This document shows, one piece after another, positions 25,687 through 34,439 of a DNA stretch of 44,243 nt. Position 1 is the first letter of the stretch, and each line of letters starts with the position of its first letter. The position numbers and the translations under genes were made by a program. Source of the DNA: an uncultured Muribaculaceae bacterium (lineage in GTDB: Bacteria; Bacteroidota; Bacteroidia; Bacteroidales; Muribaculaceae); assembly GCA_934555895.1 (NCBI GenBank), contig CAKTFH010000019.1, positions 1 through 44,243 on the forward strand, in the 5' to 3' direction. The notes under the pieces are model-generated. The model was not told where the DNA came from. It made no database searches and saw only the letters and a list, made by a program, of their open reading frames with translations.

Positions 25687-28461
25687 TCAGCGCACCACAA
25701 TGTTCACGATCTTTCCGGGCACCACAATCACCTTCACCACCTGCTTTCCTTCAATCCACTTGGCGGCATTTTCATGCTCAATGGCTATGCGCTGCACTTC
25801 GGCGGCAGGCATGTCGGCGGGCACACTGATATTGAAGCGTGCCTTGCCGTTGAAACTTACAGGATATGTCACGGCCGATTCGCGGATATATTCCTCGTCC
25901 CATGCGGGCCATTTGGCGTCGCATACAGTAGTGTCATGTCCAAGAGCGTTGTGCCACAATTCTTCACTCACATGCGGTGCGAAAGGTGCCAGAAGCACTA
26001 CCAGAGGCTCAAGCAGCTCGCGGCTGTGGCATTTCAGGGATGTAAGCTCGTTGACACATATCATAAAGGCGCTCACAGAAGTATTGTATGAGAAGTTTTC
26101 TACATCAGAGGTAACTTTCTTTATCAGCTTGTGTATGCTACGCAGAGCCTCGGCTGAGGGCTTGCTATCGTCCACAAGCAGCTCATCGCCTTTATAGAAA
26201 AGGTTCCACAATTTCTTGATGAAGCGGTTCACACCGTCGATGCCGTTAGTATCCCACGGTTTGCTCTGCTCTACCGGACCGAGGAACATCTCGTAGAGCC
26301 TGAGTGTGTCGGCACCGTAGCGCTCCACTATATAGTCGGGGTTAACTACATTGAACATCGATTTCGACATCTTTTCAACAGCCCAGCCGCACACATATTT
26401 TCCATCCTCGAGGATGAATTCGGCCGAAGCATACTCCGGACGCCATTTGCGGAACGCCTCGGTGTCGAGTATGTCGTTGCTAACTATGTTCACATCCACA
26501 TGAATTGGAGTCACCTCGTAGTCGCCTTTCAGGCCTGACGACACAAAAGTATTGGTGTCTTTAACACGATACACGAAATTGCTTCGGCCCTGGATCATGC
26601 CCTGGTTCACAAGCTTCGCAAATGGCTCTTTCTCAACCACCTTGCCCATGTCGTAAAGGAATTTGTTCCAGAAACGTGAATAGATAAGGTGGCCTGTGGC
26701 ATGCTCAGTGCCGCCAACATAAAGGTCGACATTGCGCCAGTAGCCGTTGGCTTCCGGGCTTACGAGGCACTCGCTGTTGTGGGGGTCCATGTAGCGGAGA
26801 TAATATGCCGACGAACCGGCGAATCCGGGCATGGTGTTGAGTTCAAGAGGATAACCATCGGCTGTATGCCATTCCTTGGCTCGTCCCAGAGGGGGCTCGC
26901 CTGTCTCGGTAGGCAGATATTTGTCGATTTCGGGCAGCTGCAGAGGCAAATCCTTTATATCTAGCATATGAGGAATGCCATCTTTGTAATATACAGGGAA
27001 AGGCTCGCCCCAATAGCGTTGGCGGCTGAAAATAGCATCGCGCAGACGGAAGTTCACCTTCACTTTGCCTATACCTTTTTCCTCTATAAAGCGCTTTGTG
27101 GCGGCTATTGCGTCTTTCACTTCCATGCCGTTGAGGTTGAGCTCGTCGGAAGCCGAGTTTATCATCTTGCCTTCTTTGGCGTCGAAGCTCTCCTCACTCA
27201 CATCGGCACCCTCGATAAGAGGTATTACCGGCAGATTGAAATGGCGTGCGAAAGCATAGTCGCGGCTGTCGTGGGCGGGCACAGCCATGATAGCGCCTGT
27301 GCCGTATCCGGCCAGCACATAATCACTCACATACACGGGAATCTCCTTACCCGATAGCGGATTGATGGCATACGCTCCGGTGAATACTCCGCTCACTTTC
27401 TTATCGATCATGCGCTCGCGCTCGGTCTTATGCTTTATCTCCTCGCGATAGGTCTTAACGGCTTCTTTATGCGCGGGAGTGGTGATCATATCCACATATT
27501 TGCTTTCAGGCGCGAGCACCATGAATGTTACGCCAAACACCGTGTCGGCACGTGTGGTGAACACTGTCATCTCCACATCGCTTTCTTTTATACGGAACTG
27601 CAGTTCGGCACCTTCCGAACGGCCTATCCAGTTGCGCTGTGTCTCCTTGATACTGTCGCTCCACTGCAGGTCCTCGAGGTCGCGCAGCAGACGGTCGGCG
27701 TAGGCGCTCACGCGCAGACACCACTGATACATCAGCTTCTGCTCCACTGGATAACCACCACGGATCGAAAGACCCTCGCTCACCTCGTCGTTGGCGAGCA
27801 CGGTGCCGAGTTTCGGGCACCAGTTCACCATGGTGTTGCCGAGGTAGGCTATGCGGTAGTTCATGAGTACATCACTCTTCTCCTTGTCGCTCATGGCCTT
27901 CCACTCATCTGCTGTAAATGAAAGTGCCTTTGTGGCGGCGGCATGGATGCCTTCGGTACCTTTCTCTTCGAAATGCTTCACGAGAGAGCTCACGGGCATA
28001 GCCTTGTCTTCGCGTGTGTCGTAATAGTGGTTGAACATCTCAATGAAGGCCCACTGTGTCCATTTGTAATACTCCGGATCACAGGTGCGTATCTCACGAT
28101 CCCAGTCATAGCAGAAGCCTATATGGTCAAGCTGGCTGCGGTAGCGGGCTATATTCTCGCGTGTGGTCACCTCGGGATGCTGCCCTGTCTGGATAGCATA
28201 CTGTTCCGCAGGCAGTCCATATGCATCATATCCCATGGGATGAAGCACATTGAAGCCGCATAGGCGCTTATAGCGGGCTAAAATATCGGAGGCTATATAG
28301 CCGAGCGGATGCCCCACATGCAGTCCGGCTCCCGAAGGATAGGGAAACATGTCGAGAACATAATATTTCGGCTTCTCAGGATTGATTTCAGTCTTGTAGG
28401 TGGAATTGTCTTTCCACCACTGCTGCCATTTACCCTCTATTTCTTTATGTCTGTATTCCAT
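25687..28461 (-). CDS. leuS: Leucyl-tRNA synthetase
   Basis: Charges tRNA-Leu with leucine; class I aminoacyl-tRNA synthetase of 924 residues, longer than the 860 of E. coli as usual in Bacteroidota. The class I signature is HVGHPLGY in [16 protein letters not shown] near residue 45. The editing domain lies about 230-450 (the segment [21 protein letters not shown] opens it). The second signature [14 protein letters not shown] lies near 697. The C-terminal anticodon-binding part and the final [15 protein letters not shown] are present. It follows nadA by 52 bases and precedes rdgB. Confidence 0.97.
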   Translation of the reverse strand: MEYRHKEIEGKWQQWWKDNSTYKTEINPEKPKYYVLDMFPYPSGAGLHVGHPLGYIASDILARYKRLCGFNVLHPMGYDAYGLPAEQYAIQTGQHPEVTTRENIARYRSQLDHIGFCYDWDREIRTCDPEYYKWTQWAFIEMFNHYYDTREDKAMPVSSLVKHFEEKGTEGIHAAATKALSFTADEWKAMSDKEKSDVLMNYRIAYLGNTMVNWCPKLGTVLANDEVSEGLSIRGGYPVEQKLMYQWCLRVSAYADRLLRDLEDLQWSDSIKETQRNWIGRSEGAELQFRIKESDVEMTVFTTRADTVFGVTFMVLAPESKYVDMITTPAHKEAVKTYREEIKHKTERERMIDKKVSGVFTGAYAINPLSGKEIPVYVSDYVLAGYGTGAIMAVPAHDSRDYAFARHFNLPVIPLIEGADVSEESFDAKEGKMINSASDELNLNGMEVKDAIAATKRFIEEKGIGKVKVNFRLRDAIFSRQRYWGEPFPVYYKDGIPHMLDIKDLPLQLPEIDKYLPTETGEPPLGRAKEWHTADGYPLELNTMPGFAGSSAYYLRYMDPHNSECLVSPEANGYWRNVDLYVGGTEHATGHLIYSRFWNKFLYDMGKVVEKEPFAKLVNQGMIQGRSNFVYRVKDTNTFVSSGLKGDYEVTPIHVDVNIVSNDILDTEAFRKWRPEYASAEFILEDGKYVCGWAVEKMSKSMFNVVNPDYIVERYGADTLRLYEMFLGPVEQSKPWDTNGIDGVNRFIKKLWNLFYKGDELLVDDSKPSAEALRSIHKLIKKVTSDVENFSYNTSVSAFMICVNELTSLKCHSRELLEPLVVLLAPFAPHVSEELWHNALGHDTTVCDAKWPAWDEEYIRESAVTYPVSFNGKARFNISVPADMPAAEVQRIAIEHENAAKWIEGKQVVKVIVVPGKIVNIVVR

Positions 28462-28513
28462 TGGATATGTGTATATGCTTTGGTTTATTATGCTTTGATT
28501 ACTTTAATATGCT

Positions 28514-29494
28514 TCAGCTCATGGCGAGCATGCGCTCGATGGGTTTCACAGCCTTTCTGGCTATCTCCTCGTCGACGATTATTTCAGGCTGCTCGTTGTT
28601 GAGGGCGTTGTAAAGCTTTTCAAGTGTGTTGAGCTTCATGTAGGCGCAGTCGTTGCAGCCGCATGCCGGTGTGCCGTCTTCCTTCGATTCGGGAGGCACA
28701 GTGATGAACTTCTTGTCGGGGCAGTTTTTACGCATCTCATGCAGGATGCCGCTCTCGGTGACCACTATAAACTGTGTGGCTTCATTCTCCTGCGCGTACT
28801 TCAGCAGGGCGGCGGTGCTTCCCACCACATCGGCCATCATGATGAGCGGTTTGCGGCATTCGGGGTGTGCAAGCACTTTCGCATCGGGATACTGCTTCTT
28901 GAGAGCCACCAGTGCAGGAAGCGAGAACTGCTCATGCACATGGCATGCACCATCCCATATCACCATCTCGCGTCCTGTTACGGCACTTATATAACTACCC
29001 AGATTGCGGTCGGGGCCGAATATTATCTTCTCGTCTTCCGGAAGCTGCTCCACTATTTTGCGGGCGTTCGACGAAGTCACCACCACATCGGTGAGAGCCT
29101 TCACGGCAGCTGAAGTATTCACATAGCTCACCACCTTATGGCCGGGATGTTGTTTTATGAAATCAGCGAAGGCATCGGCCTGGCACGAGTCGGCGAGAGA
29201 ACACCCGGCCTCCAGATCGGGCACCAGCACTTTCTTGTCGGGACAGAGTATTTTGGCGGTCTCTCCCATGAAATGCACACCACAGAGCACAATCACCTTG
29301 TTTGTGAGTTTCCGGGCAATCTGCGCCAGGGCGAGCGAGTCGCCGATGAAGTCGGCCACATCCTGTATTTCGCCCCGTGTGTAGTAGTGTGCCAGCACCA
29401 CGGCATCCTTCTCCTTTTTCAAGAGCTCTATCTCTTTTTTCAGCTCGGTTCCCTTCACCGGCTGTCGGGAGGCATCACGGTTTTCAACATCCAT
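28514..29494 (-). CDS. nadA: Quinolinate synthase
   Basis: Condenses iminoaspartate (from NadB) with dihydroxyacetone phosphate to quinolinate for NAD synthesis, with a 4Fe-4S cluster. 326 residues. The conserved HYYTRGEIQDVADFIGDSLAL is near the N-terminus. The three cluster cysteines can be placed in DLEAGCSLADSC, in AHPECRKPL and in CGCNDCAYMKLNTLEKL. Although nadB is in the same window, it lies 10 kb away on the other strand, so the pathway is not one operon here; no nadC is seen. This gene is immediately left of the putative replication origin, and a TTTTCAACA nonamer overlaps its first codons. Confidence 0.96.
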   Translation of the reverse strand: MDVENRDASRQPVKGTELKKEIELLKKEKDAVVLAHYYTRGEIQDVADFIGDSLALAQIARKLTNKVIVLCGVHFMGETAKILCPDKKVLVPDLEAGCSLADSCQADAFADFIKQHPGHKVVSYVNTSAAVKALTDVVVTSSNARKIVEQLPEDEKIIFGPDRNLGSYISAVTGREMVIWDGACHVHEQFSLPALVALKKQYPDAKVLAHPECRKPLIMMADVVGSTAALLKYAQENEATQFIVVTESGILHEMRKNCPDKKFITVPPESKEDGTPACGCNDCAYMKLNTLEKLYNALNNEQPEIIVDEEIARKAVKPIERMLAMS

Positions 29495-29685
29495 TTTATT
29501 CTAAATAAAATCTATTGAAAAAAATTTAAAATTTTTCGATTCTTCTCTTATAATAACAATGCCTGTTGAAAGTTACGATAACTTTTACATCGAAAACTTG
29601 CAAATTTGGTATATCAACACCGAAGGCATGGTTATCATCATGTTATGAACATACATAATATCTGAAAACCAGACTATTGATGCAG

Positions 29686-29694
29686 TTATCAACA
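29686..29694 (+). promoter_or_regulatory. DnaA-box-like nonamer TTATCAACA
   Basis: One mismatch to TTATCCACA. The identical nonamer recurs at 29908. Part of the proposed origin. Confidence 0.6.
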
Positions 29695-29731
29695 TAGTGT
29701 TTATAATGTGCAAAGTTAATAAATTTCTATT

Positions 29732-29740
29732 TCATCCACA
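29732..29740 (+). promoter_or_regulatory. DnaA-box-like nonamer TCATCCACA
   Basis: One mismatch to TTATCCACA. A TTTTCAACA copy on the minus strand lies 9 bases further on (29750-29758), giving a pair of opposed sites. Confidence 0.5.
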
Positions 29741-29886
29741 ATGCATTTCTGTTGAAAACCATATTCATAAACCGTTGAAACATCGATATTCCGCAATTTG
29801 CTTTTCACCCGATTACGATTATACAGGACTTGATACACAGTCTGCAAATTTCTTCCGATATATTTATAAAATAATATTGAACGCCG

Positions 29887-29926
29887 TTTTCAACACTTTC
29901 CACACACTTATCAACAGATGTCAACA
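29887..29926 (+). repeat. Tandem cluster of four DnaA-box-like nonamers
   Basis: Four same-strand sites in 40 bases: TTTTCAACA (29887), CTTTCCACA (29896), TTATCAACA (29908) and ATGTCAACA (29918). The first two abut directly, and all four begin 9-12 bases apart. Such dense head-to-tail spacing is typical of DnaA assembly arrays and hard to explain otherwise. Confidence 0.65.
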
Positions 29927-29952
29927 TCCCTTTTTTCTCTGTTTCCTTCATA

Positions 29953-29991
29953 AAAAACGACCCGTGACCATATCGGTCATGGGTCGTTTTT
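29953..29991 (-). terminator. Strong intrinsic terminator of the pdxJ-exbB-exbD-tonB operon
   Basis: AAAACGACCCGTGACC pairs with GGTCATGGGTCGTTTT (one G-T wobble) around a 5-base loop, with A/T-runs on both sides so it can work in both directions. It lies 41 bases past the tonB stop on the minus strand and shields the origin region from that operon. Confidence 0.85.
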
Positions 29992-30031
29992 CATATCTTA
30001 ATTTTGATTTCGACGGGGGAGTGGTTGGTGG

Positions 30032-30832
30032 TTATTTGAATACCCAAGTGATGGTGCCTGACTGTACCGGGCTACCTTCGAGCACTGAGAATCGGCATTC
30101 GCGGGAGCGCTGCACGCATGCGTTGCGCATAGCCTGGTCGCCTGCCACTGTGCCCGAGCTGCCCGCGGCACTGTACGATGCCGACACTACATTTCCGTTT
30201 GAGTCGACACGCACTCTCACGGCGATAGTACCGAGTTTTTTTCCTTTCACCGAGGTCCAGTGTTCAAGTGAGCGTCCTGAGAGTCCGTTGCCTGGAGTAC
30301 CGGTCACATTGCCGTCTTTGCTGTTACCTGCCACATCGCCAGAGGTGCCTTTACCTTTGCCTCCGCCGAATGCTTTTGCTGTGGCTTCGGCTACATTTTT
30401 GCGGGTTTGTTGCTGCTGTTTGGCTTCCTGACGCTTTCGCTCCTGTTCCAGTTCTTCTTTGGTAGGACCTTTGGGCTCTTCCTTCACCTTAGCCGGCGAT
30501 TCATGTTTGGCGGTGGTCACCTTGGGCTGCCTGGCAGCCTGGCCGGCATTGACTGCATCGCGCGACACCTGTGTGGGCTCGTTGTTGGTCACGTTGCTGG
30601 GAGCCGGTTCGTCGGGCTGAATCACCTGATCGGGCACATCACCGGTGCGAACGAAATCGCCGGCGGCATATAATTCTTCAAGCGGTTCGAATACTATTTC
30701 TTGTTCGTCGATCTGTGGCATATCCTGCCATCCCTTCGGAGGATATGTCAGAAAGGTGTAAAGAAACACCAGCAGCACCACAAGATGCACTGCCACTGTG
30801 CCGGCAATTCCGTATATGCGTTCTTTATTCAA
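30032..30832 (-). CDS. tonB: TonB-family energy transducer
   Basis: Couples the proton-driven ExbB-ExbD complex to outer-membrane TonB-dependent receptors. 266 residues: an N-terminal membrane anchor (IAGTVAVHLVVLLVFLYTFLTYP), a long periplasmic linker rich in Pro, Lys, Glu and Gln (EEPKGPTKEELEQERKRQEA), and a compact C-terminal domain (GTIAVRVRVDSNGNVVSASY, ending GTITWVFK) that would contact TonB boxes. The start is TTG 30832, one base after the exbD stop; no upstream ATG is in frame and the next ATG would lose the membrane anchor. Last gene of the operon, followed by a strong terminator. Confidence 0.88.
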   Translation of the reverse strand: MNKERIYGIAGTVAVHLVVLLVFLYTFLTYPPKGWQDMPQIDEQEIVFEPLEELYAAGDFVRTGDVPDQVIQPDEPAPSNVTNNEPTQVSRDAVNAGQAARQPKVTTAKHESPAKVKEEPKGPTKEELEQERKRQEAKQQQQTRKNVAEATAKAFGGGKGKGTSGDVAGNSKDGNVTGTPGNGLSGRSLEHWTSVKGKKLGTIAVRVRVDSNGNVVSASYSAAGSSGTVAGDQAMRNACVQRSRECRFSVLEGSPVQSGTITWVFK

Positions 30833-30833
30833 G

Positions 30834-31307
30834 TCAGTTGGTCTTAAGAGGGGTTTCTTCAGTGGTCTGTGGCGCCTGAGCAGCCTGAGTTATGTCGTGT
30901 GAGGCCACGGGTTTTGTAGCGAGCACCATTTTCAGATTGTTGGCGGCGGATGCCGACAGCACTTCCACTATTTTGCCATAAGCCACTTTTTCGTCGGCAT
31001 AAAGGGCTATGAAGCCTGTGGTGTCCTGTTGCTGGGCAAGTGTGAGGAAGGGTACCAGAGCATCCATTTCAAGTGGCTGAGGTTGCTCGTCGCCGGTTGA
31101 TGCGAACAGATGCTCCTCCTCGTCGATATATACTCTTGTTACGGGTTTCACGGCACTTTGTTCGGTGCTTTGCGGGAGGCTTACCTCAAGACCAGTGGGA
31201 AACACAAAGGTTGAGGTAACCATAAAAAATATAAGCAGCAGAAAGATGACATCGGTCATCGACGCCATGGAGAATGCCGCCATCATCTCGTTTTGTCTCT
31301 TCAGCAC
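30834..31307 (-). CDS. exbD: ExbD-family biopolymer transport protein
   Basis: Inner-membrane partner of ExbB in the TonB energising complex. 157 residues: a short cytoplasmic N-terminus (LKRQNEMMAAFSMASMTDVIF) leading into one helix LLLIFFMVTSTFVF, with the conserved aspartate in MTDVIFLLLIFF that carries protons, then a periplasmic domain. The start is GTG 31307; the reading frame is open a little upstream but without ATG. It lies 35 bases after exbB and directly before tonB. Confidence 0.9.
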   Translation of the reverse strand: MLKRQNEMMAAFSMASMTDVIFLLLIFFMVTSTFVFPTGLEVSLPQSTEQSAVKPVTRVYIDEEEHLFASTGDEQPQPLEMDALVPFLTLAQQQDTTGFIALYADEKVAYGKIVEVLSASAANNLKMVLATKPVASHDITQAAQAPQTTEETPLKTN

Positions 31308-31342
31308 GGCAGTATGGGTGTTGGTGTTTATAAGTTAAATTA

Positions 31343-32041
31343 TCAGAGAGCGGGTTCGTTGAGTAGGTCCATGAACTCCATGCTCTTGCTTTCAAGAAGA
31401 TTCATCACCGAATTGATGCGGGCCACAAGATAGTTGTAGCCGAACAGTGCGAGCACACCCACCACAAGGCCGGCTACTGTGGTAACCAGCGCGGTATATA
31501 TGCCTGATGAGAATGTGGCGATGTTGGCCGAAGTGCCTTCGGCAGCGATGGCATAGAAAGCCTGTACCATGCCTATCACAGTGCCGAGGAATCCGAGCAT
31601 CGGGGCTCCTGCGGCTGTGGTGGCGAGCCAGGGGAGTCCTTTCGAGAGATTTGCTATCTCTATGTTGCCGTTGTTCTCCACAGTGGCGAGGATGTCGTTC
31701 ACAGGACGCCCTATGCGACTGATGCCTTTTGCTATCAGGCGTGAGTAGGGAGTGTTGGTCTTGCGGCAGAGGTTGAAAGCGCTCTCTATCTCTCCTTCGT
31801 GGATGTAGTCGCGTATGCGGCGCATGAAGGTATCGTCTTCCTTGGCGGCGCGGTTCACCACGATGGCACGCTCAATGAATATATACACACACATCACCGA
31901 AAGCAATGCTATCACTATCATGAGCGGCCCTCCCTGAAGGCAGAGGTCCCACAGCGAAAGTTCCACTTCGTGACTTACAGCTGTGCCTGCAGTCTGTGCT
32001 GCGGCCGGTGTGCCCGTGAGGGCTGCGTCGAGAATTGTCAT
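31343..32041 (-). CDS. exbB: MotA/TolQ/ExbB proton channel protein
   Basis: Proton channel subunit that powers TonB. 232 residues: three membrane helices, the first at about 40-58 (GGPLMIVIALLSVMCVYIFIE), then a cytoplasmic loop (DYIHEGEIESAFNLCRKTNTPYSRLIAKG), and two helices in the conserved block LPWLATTAAGAPMLGFLGTVIGMVQAF and TALVTTVAGLVVGVLALFGYNYL. Order pdxJ, exbB, exbD, tonB on the minus strand with short gaps; no promoter motif lies between pdxJ and exbB, so all four are probably one transcript. Confidence 0.93.
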   Translation of the reverse strand: MTILDAALTGTPAAAQTAGTAVSHEVELSLWDLCLQGGPLMIVIALLSVMCVYIFIERAIVVNRAAKEDDTFMRRIRDYIHEGEIESAFNLCRKTNTPYSRLIAKGISRIGRPVNDILATVENNGNIEIANLSKGLPWLATTAAGAPMLGFLGTVIGMVQAFYAIAAEGTSANIATFSSGIYTALVTTVAGLVVGVLALFGYNYLVARINSVMNLLESKSMEFMDLLNEPAL

Positions 32042-32108
32042 TATGAAATAAGTTATTCAAAAAATGTTAGATTGCTTAATAAGGGTGTATTGCGCAGTGT
32101 GCTGCGCC

Positions 32109-32825
32109 TTATTTTAGGCAGGCTTTATAGCGTCTGATAGTTTCTGGGAGCCCCAGATAGAGGGCGTCGGATATGAGAGCGTGGCCTATCGATACTTCAT
32201 TGAGGTATGGTACCTGCTCTTTGAAGTAGCGCAGATTATCAAGGTTGAGGTCATGACCGGCGTTTACTCCGAGACCTGCCTTGCGGGCGGCACGTGATGC
32301 TTCCACATATGGTGCTACGGCTTCCTCGCGGTTGCGGTCGTAGTTGTCGGCATAGGGCTTGGTGTAGAGCTCCACACGGTCGGCGCCTGTGCGGGCGGCC
32401 ATGCGTATGTTGTCGCAGTCGGTGCCCACGAAAATTGAGCTGCGGATGCCTGCGTCGCGGAGTTTGTCGATGATACCGGTGAGGAATTCCAGATTAGGCT
32501 CCACATCCCAGCCTGAGTTGGATGTAAGCTGATCGGCTGCATCGGGCACCAGTGTCACCTGTGCTGGTTTTACTTTAAGAACAAGATCCATGAAATCATC
32601 GGTCGGATACCCTTCGATGTTGAATTCTGTCTTTATGAGCGGGCGCAGGTTAAACACATCTTCACGGCGTATATGGCGCTCGTCGGGACGGGGATGCACC
32701 GTTATGCCGTCGGCTCCGTAACTTTCGCAGTCTACAGCCACCTGACTCACATTTGGGGTGTTTTCACCGCGTGCATTGCGCAGGGTAGCCACTTTGTTGA
32801 TATTTACACTAAGATTGGTAGTCAT
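32109..32825 (-). CDS. pdxJ: Pyridoxine 5'-phosphate synthase
   Basis: Condenses 3-amino-2-oxopropyl phosphate with deoxyxylulose phosphate to pyridoxine 5'-phosphate, the ring-forming step of vitamin B6 synthesis. 238 residues, a typical TIM-barrel length. Motifs: [16 protein letters not shown] (N-terminal phosphate and substrate loop), [18 protein letters not shown] with active-site residues, [13 protein letters not shown], and [13 protein letters not shown] near the C-terminus. First gene of the exbB-exbD-tonB transcript and divergent from the short CBS-tail-like gene. I could not find a clean TAnnTTTG promoter upstream. Confidence 0.95.
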   Translation of the reverse strand: MTTNLSVNINKVATLRNARGENTPNVSQVAVDCESYGADGITVHPRPDERHIRREDVFNLRPLIKTEFNIEGYPTDDFMDLVLKVKPAQVTLVPDAADQLTSNSGWDVEPNLEFLTGIIDKLRDAGIRSSIFVGTDCDNIRMAARTGADRVELYTKPYADNYDRNREEAVAPYVEASRAARKAGLGVNAGHDLNLDNLRYFKEQVPYLNEVSIGHALISDALYLGLPETIRRYKACLK

Positions 32826-32929
32826 ATATTTGCCTTTTCCGAATATCTACACTTGTCTAAAAATGTTTAATAATCACGTTAAAACTGTTGTAACAAGTCA
32901 TTTTGCTTTTACAGAAACGGATTATTGCG

Positions 32930-32937
32930 TATCTTTG
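32930..32937 (+). promoter_or_regulatory. -7 promoter element ahead of the nadK operon
   Basis: TATCTTTG matches TAnnTTTG. A T-rich TTTT at 32907-32910 lies 19 bases upstream as a poor -33. Transcription would start near 32944, giving a long leader of about 160 bases before the GTG at 33105, in which I see no recognisable regulatory RNA. Confidence 0.5.
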
Positions 32938-33104
32938 TGATTTGGAAACCCCCGCCGGGAGAGTTCACGGATATTCGGCTACAAATTTACTCAGAATTTT
33001 CTACAAGCAAGCCAATTTTATCCGATTATTTGTGATGCGTCGGTTAATTTCAGCCATGCGATTATCGCGGAATCTTATTCCTCAAAGAGAAAGTTAAAAG
33101 AAAA

Positions 33105-33494
33105 GTGACAAATCAACCTCACGATATACTGAAAAAATTTATCGTTGGAGAGCTTTCACCCGCAGCAAGGCTTGAGGCTCTCCTGCCTCAGCAACCTGAC
33201 ACAAGCAGTCTGTTGTTGGCATGCAAGCCACACGACTACAGCGCCTCATCTATTGCCAAAGCTGTGGAAGACTGTGATGTGCAGTTGCTGGCTCTCTCTG
33301 TAACAGCCATGCGCGACTCTCTGGAGCGTACGGTGGTGGCTGTTACTGTGGGCGCTTCATCGGCCGACGGTGTGGCTCGTTCGCTTGAACGCTACGGATA
33401 TGAGGTGATTAATGTTGTATCACAAGGCGACTCACCGCATCGCTCGCGCGATATAGACCGTGTGAACGAACTTCTGCACTATCTTGAGATGTGA
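33105..33494 (+). CDS. Short protein resembling the C-terminal domain of a CBS-domain protein
   Basis: 129-residue cytoplasmic protein. The part from about residue 25 (LEALLPQQPDTSSLLLAC, then HDYSASSIAKAVEDCDVQLL, VVAVTVGASSADGVARSLERYGYEVI, RVNELLHYLEM) resembles, from memory, the ACT-like tail of the about 220-residue CBS-domain protein that sits before NAD kinase in Bacteroides. The two CBS repeats that should precede it are missing; the upstream frame closes with a TAA at 33045 and holds no CBS-like sequence. It starts with GTG (no ATG in frame). The position 48 bases before nadK and divergent from pdxJ matches the expected context. Function unknown; it may have lost nucleotide sensing. 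Confidence 0.7.
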   Translation: MTNQPHDILKKFIVGELSPAARLEALLPQQPDTSSLLLACKPHDYSASSIAKAVEDCDVQLLALSVTAMRDSLERTVVAVTVGASSADGVARSLERYGYEVINVVSQGDSPHRSRDIDRVNELLHYLEM

Positions 33495-33542
33495 TGTAGT
33501 TATACATAAAAATCTGCCGAACCTCAAAACACCATTTCTGCA

Positions 33543-34439
33543 ATGATTATAGCCATCAACGGCAACCGCCATCAGCAACCGCCCCATATTAAGGCTATTA
33601 AAAAGCTTACCGATTTCCTGCTTGCAGCAGATCACACTCTTGTGCTGGCACAGCCTTTCTTCGAGTATCTCACCGATAAGATAGGGGAGCGCTTTGCTCT
33701 GGGCATCGACTCGCTGCCGCTCAATGTGCCGCCGCGGGCCGACCTTGTGCTGAGCATAGGCGGCGACGGGGCATTGCTTAAGACAGCACGGTGGCTCGGT
33801 GGCAAGGAGATACCGGTGGCAGGTATCAACACGGGACATCTGGGTTTTCTGTCGGCCTACTCATTCAGTAATCCTGATGATATTTACAATCATCTGTTTG
33901 CAGGTAACTACCGCATTGAGCATCGTTCCATGCTTCAGATTGAGGTAAAGGCTCCCGACACGGAGATTTATCAGCGTTTTCCGCATATTATTACGGCTCT
34001 CAACGAGCTGGCCGTCACACGTGCCGACAATGCCACTATGCTGCATGTGGAGGCTTCGGTCAATGGTGCGGATCCGCTCGACTATATGGGCGACGGTCTC
34101 ATAATATCTACCCCCACTGGTTCATCGGCCTACAACCTTTCTGTGGGCGGCCCGATTCTCGATCCCGAACTGCAAGGATGGGTGCTCTCGCCTATCGCGG
34201 CGCATTCGCTCACCATGCGCCCGCTGGTAGTGAACGATTCGGCTGTAATCGGCATCGCCGTTGGTTCGCGGGCCGACACATACCGCATAGCCGCTGACGG
34301 CAAGTCGTGGAATCTTCCTATCGGAGCCACGCTCACGGTGCGTCGTGCCCCGAGTTCGCTGCTGTTGGTGCAGCAGCCACGGCACACTTTCACCGACACT
34401 CTGCGGCTGAAACTCGGTTTGGGCAACACCCTTGTATGA
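33543..34439 (+). CDS. nadK: NAD kinase
   Basis: Phosphorylates NAD to NADP in the cytoplasm. 298 residues, the usual bacterial length. The catalytic GGDG is at 73-76 in LVLSIGGDGALLKTARWL. Other family blocks are GINTGHLGFLSAYSF, ALNELAVTRAD (NE motif binding NAD) and GDGLIISTPTGSSAYNLSVGGPIL. The stop overlaps the next start in ATGA (34436-34439), indicating coupling with the peptidase gene. With nadA and nadB nearby this is the third NAD-metabolism gene in the window. Confidence 0.96.
   Translation: MIIAINGNRHQQPPHIKAIKKLTDFLLAADHTLVLAQPFFEYLTDKIGERFALGIDSLPLNVPPRADLVLSIGGDGALLKTARWLGGKEIPVAGINTGHLGFLSAYSFSNPDDIYNHLFAGNYRIEHRSMLQIEVKAPDTEIYQRFPHIITALNELAVTRADNATMLHVEASVNGADPLDYMGDGLIISTPTGSSAYNLSVGGPILDPELQGWVLSPIAAHSLTMRPLVVNDSAVIGIAVGSRADTYRIAADGKSWNLPIGATLTVRRAPSSLLLVQQPRHTFTDTLRLKLGLGNTLV

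Larger units (their letters stand above)
29495..29950. other. Candidate chromosomal replication origin (oriC)
   Basis: The longest gene-free stretch in the window, about 31% GC by hand count over 29521-29940 (130 of 420), in a GC-rich neighbourhood. It holds many DnaA-box-like nonamers (consensus TTATCCACA). One mismatch: 29686-29694, 29732-29740 and 29908-29916. Two mismatches: 29611-29619, 29887-29895, 29896-29904 and, on minus, 29750-29758. Weaker: 29564-29572 (minus) and 29918-29926. TTTTCAACA at 29481-29489 lies just inside nadA. Very AT-rich blocks at about 29500-29560 and 29855-29880 could be the unwinding element. Gene orientation to the left is mostly away from it, and sampled GC skew changes sign across it. 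No dnaA or dnaN is nearby, as can be the case in this phylum. Confidence 0.7.

Noticed and set aside
24992..26197. 401-codon open frame on the plus strand
   Set aside because: It overlaps rdgB and leuS, both unmistakable on the minus strand. Its translation matches no family pattern.
29999..30006. TAATTTTG on the plus strand, a formal -7 match
   Set aside because: No plus-strand gene follows; it lies just past the tonB stop in T-rich sequence.
29697..30431. 244-codon plus-strand frame running from the origin region into tonB
   Set aside because: Half of it is AT-rich intergenic DNA with DnaA-like sites and the rest is antisense to tonB; no family resemblance.
34307..34435. Extension of the YgjP-like frame into nadK
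   Set aside because: It lies within nadK in another frame; the ATGA overlap at 34436 is the expected coupled start.
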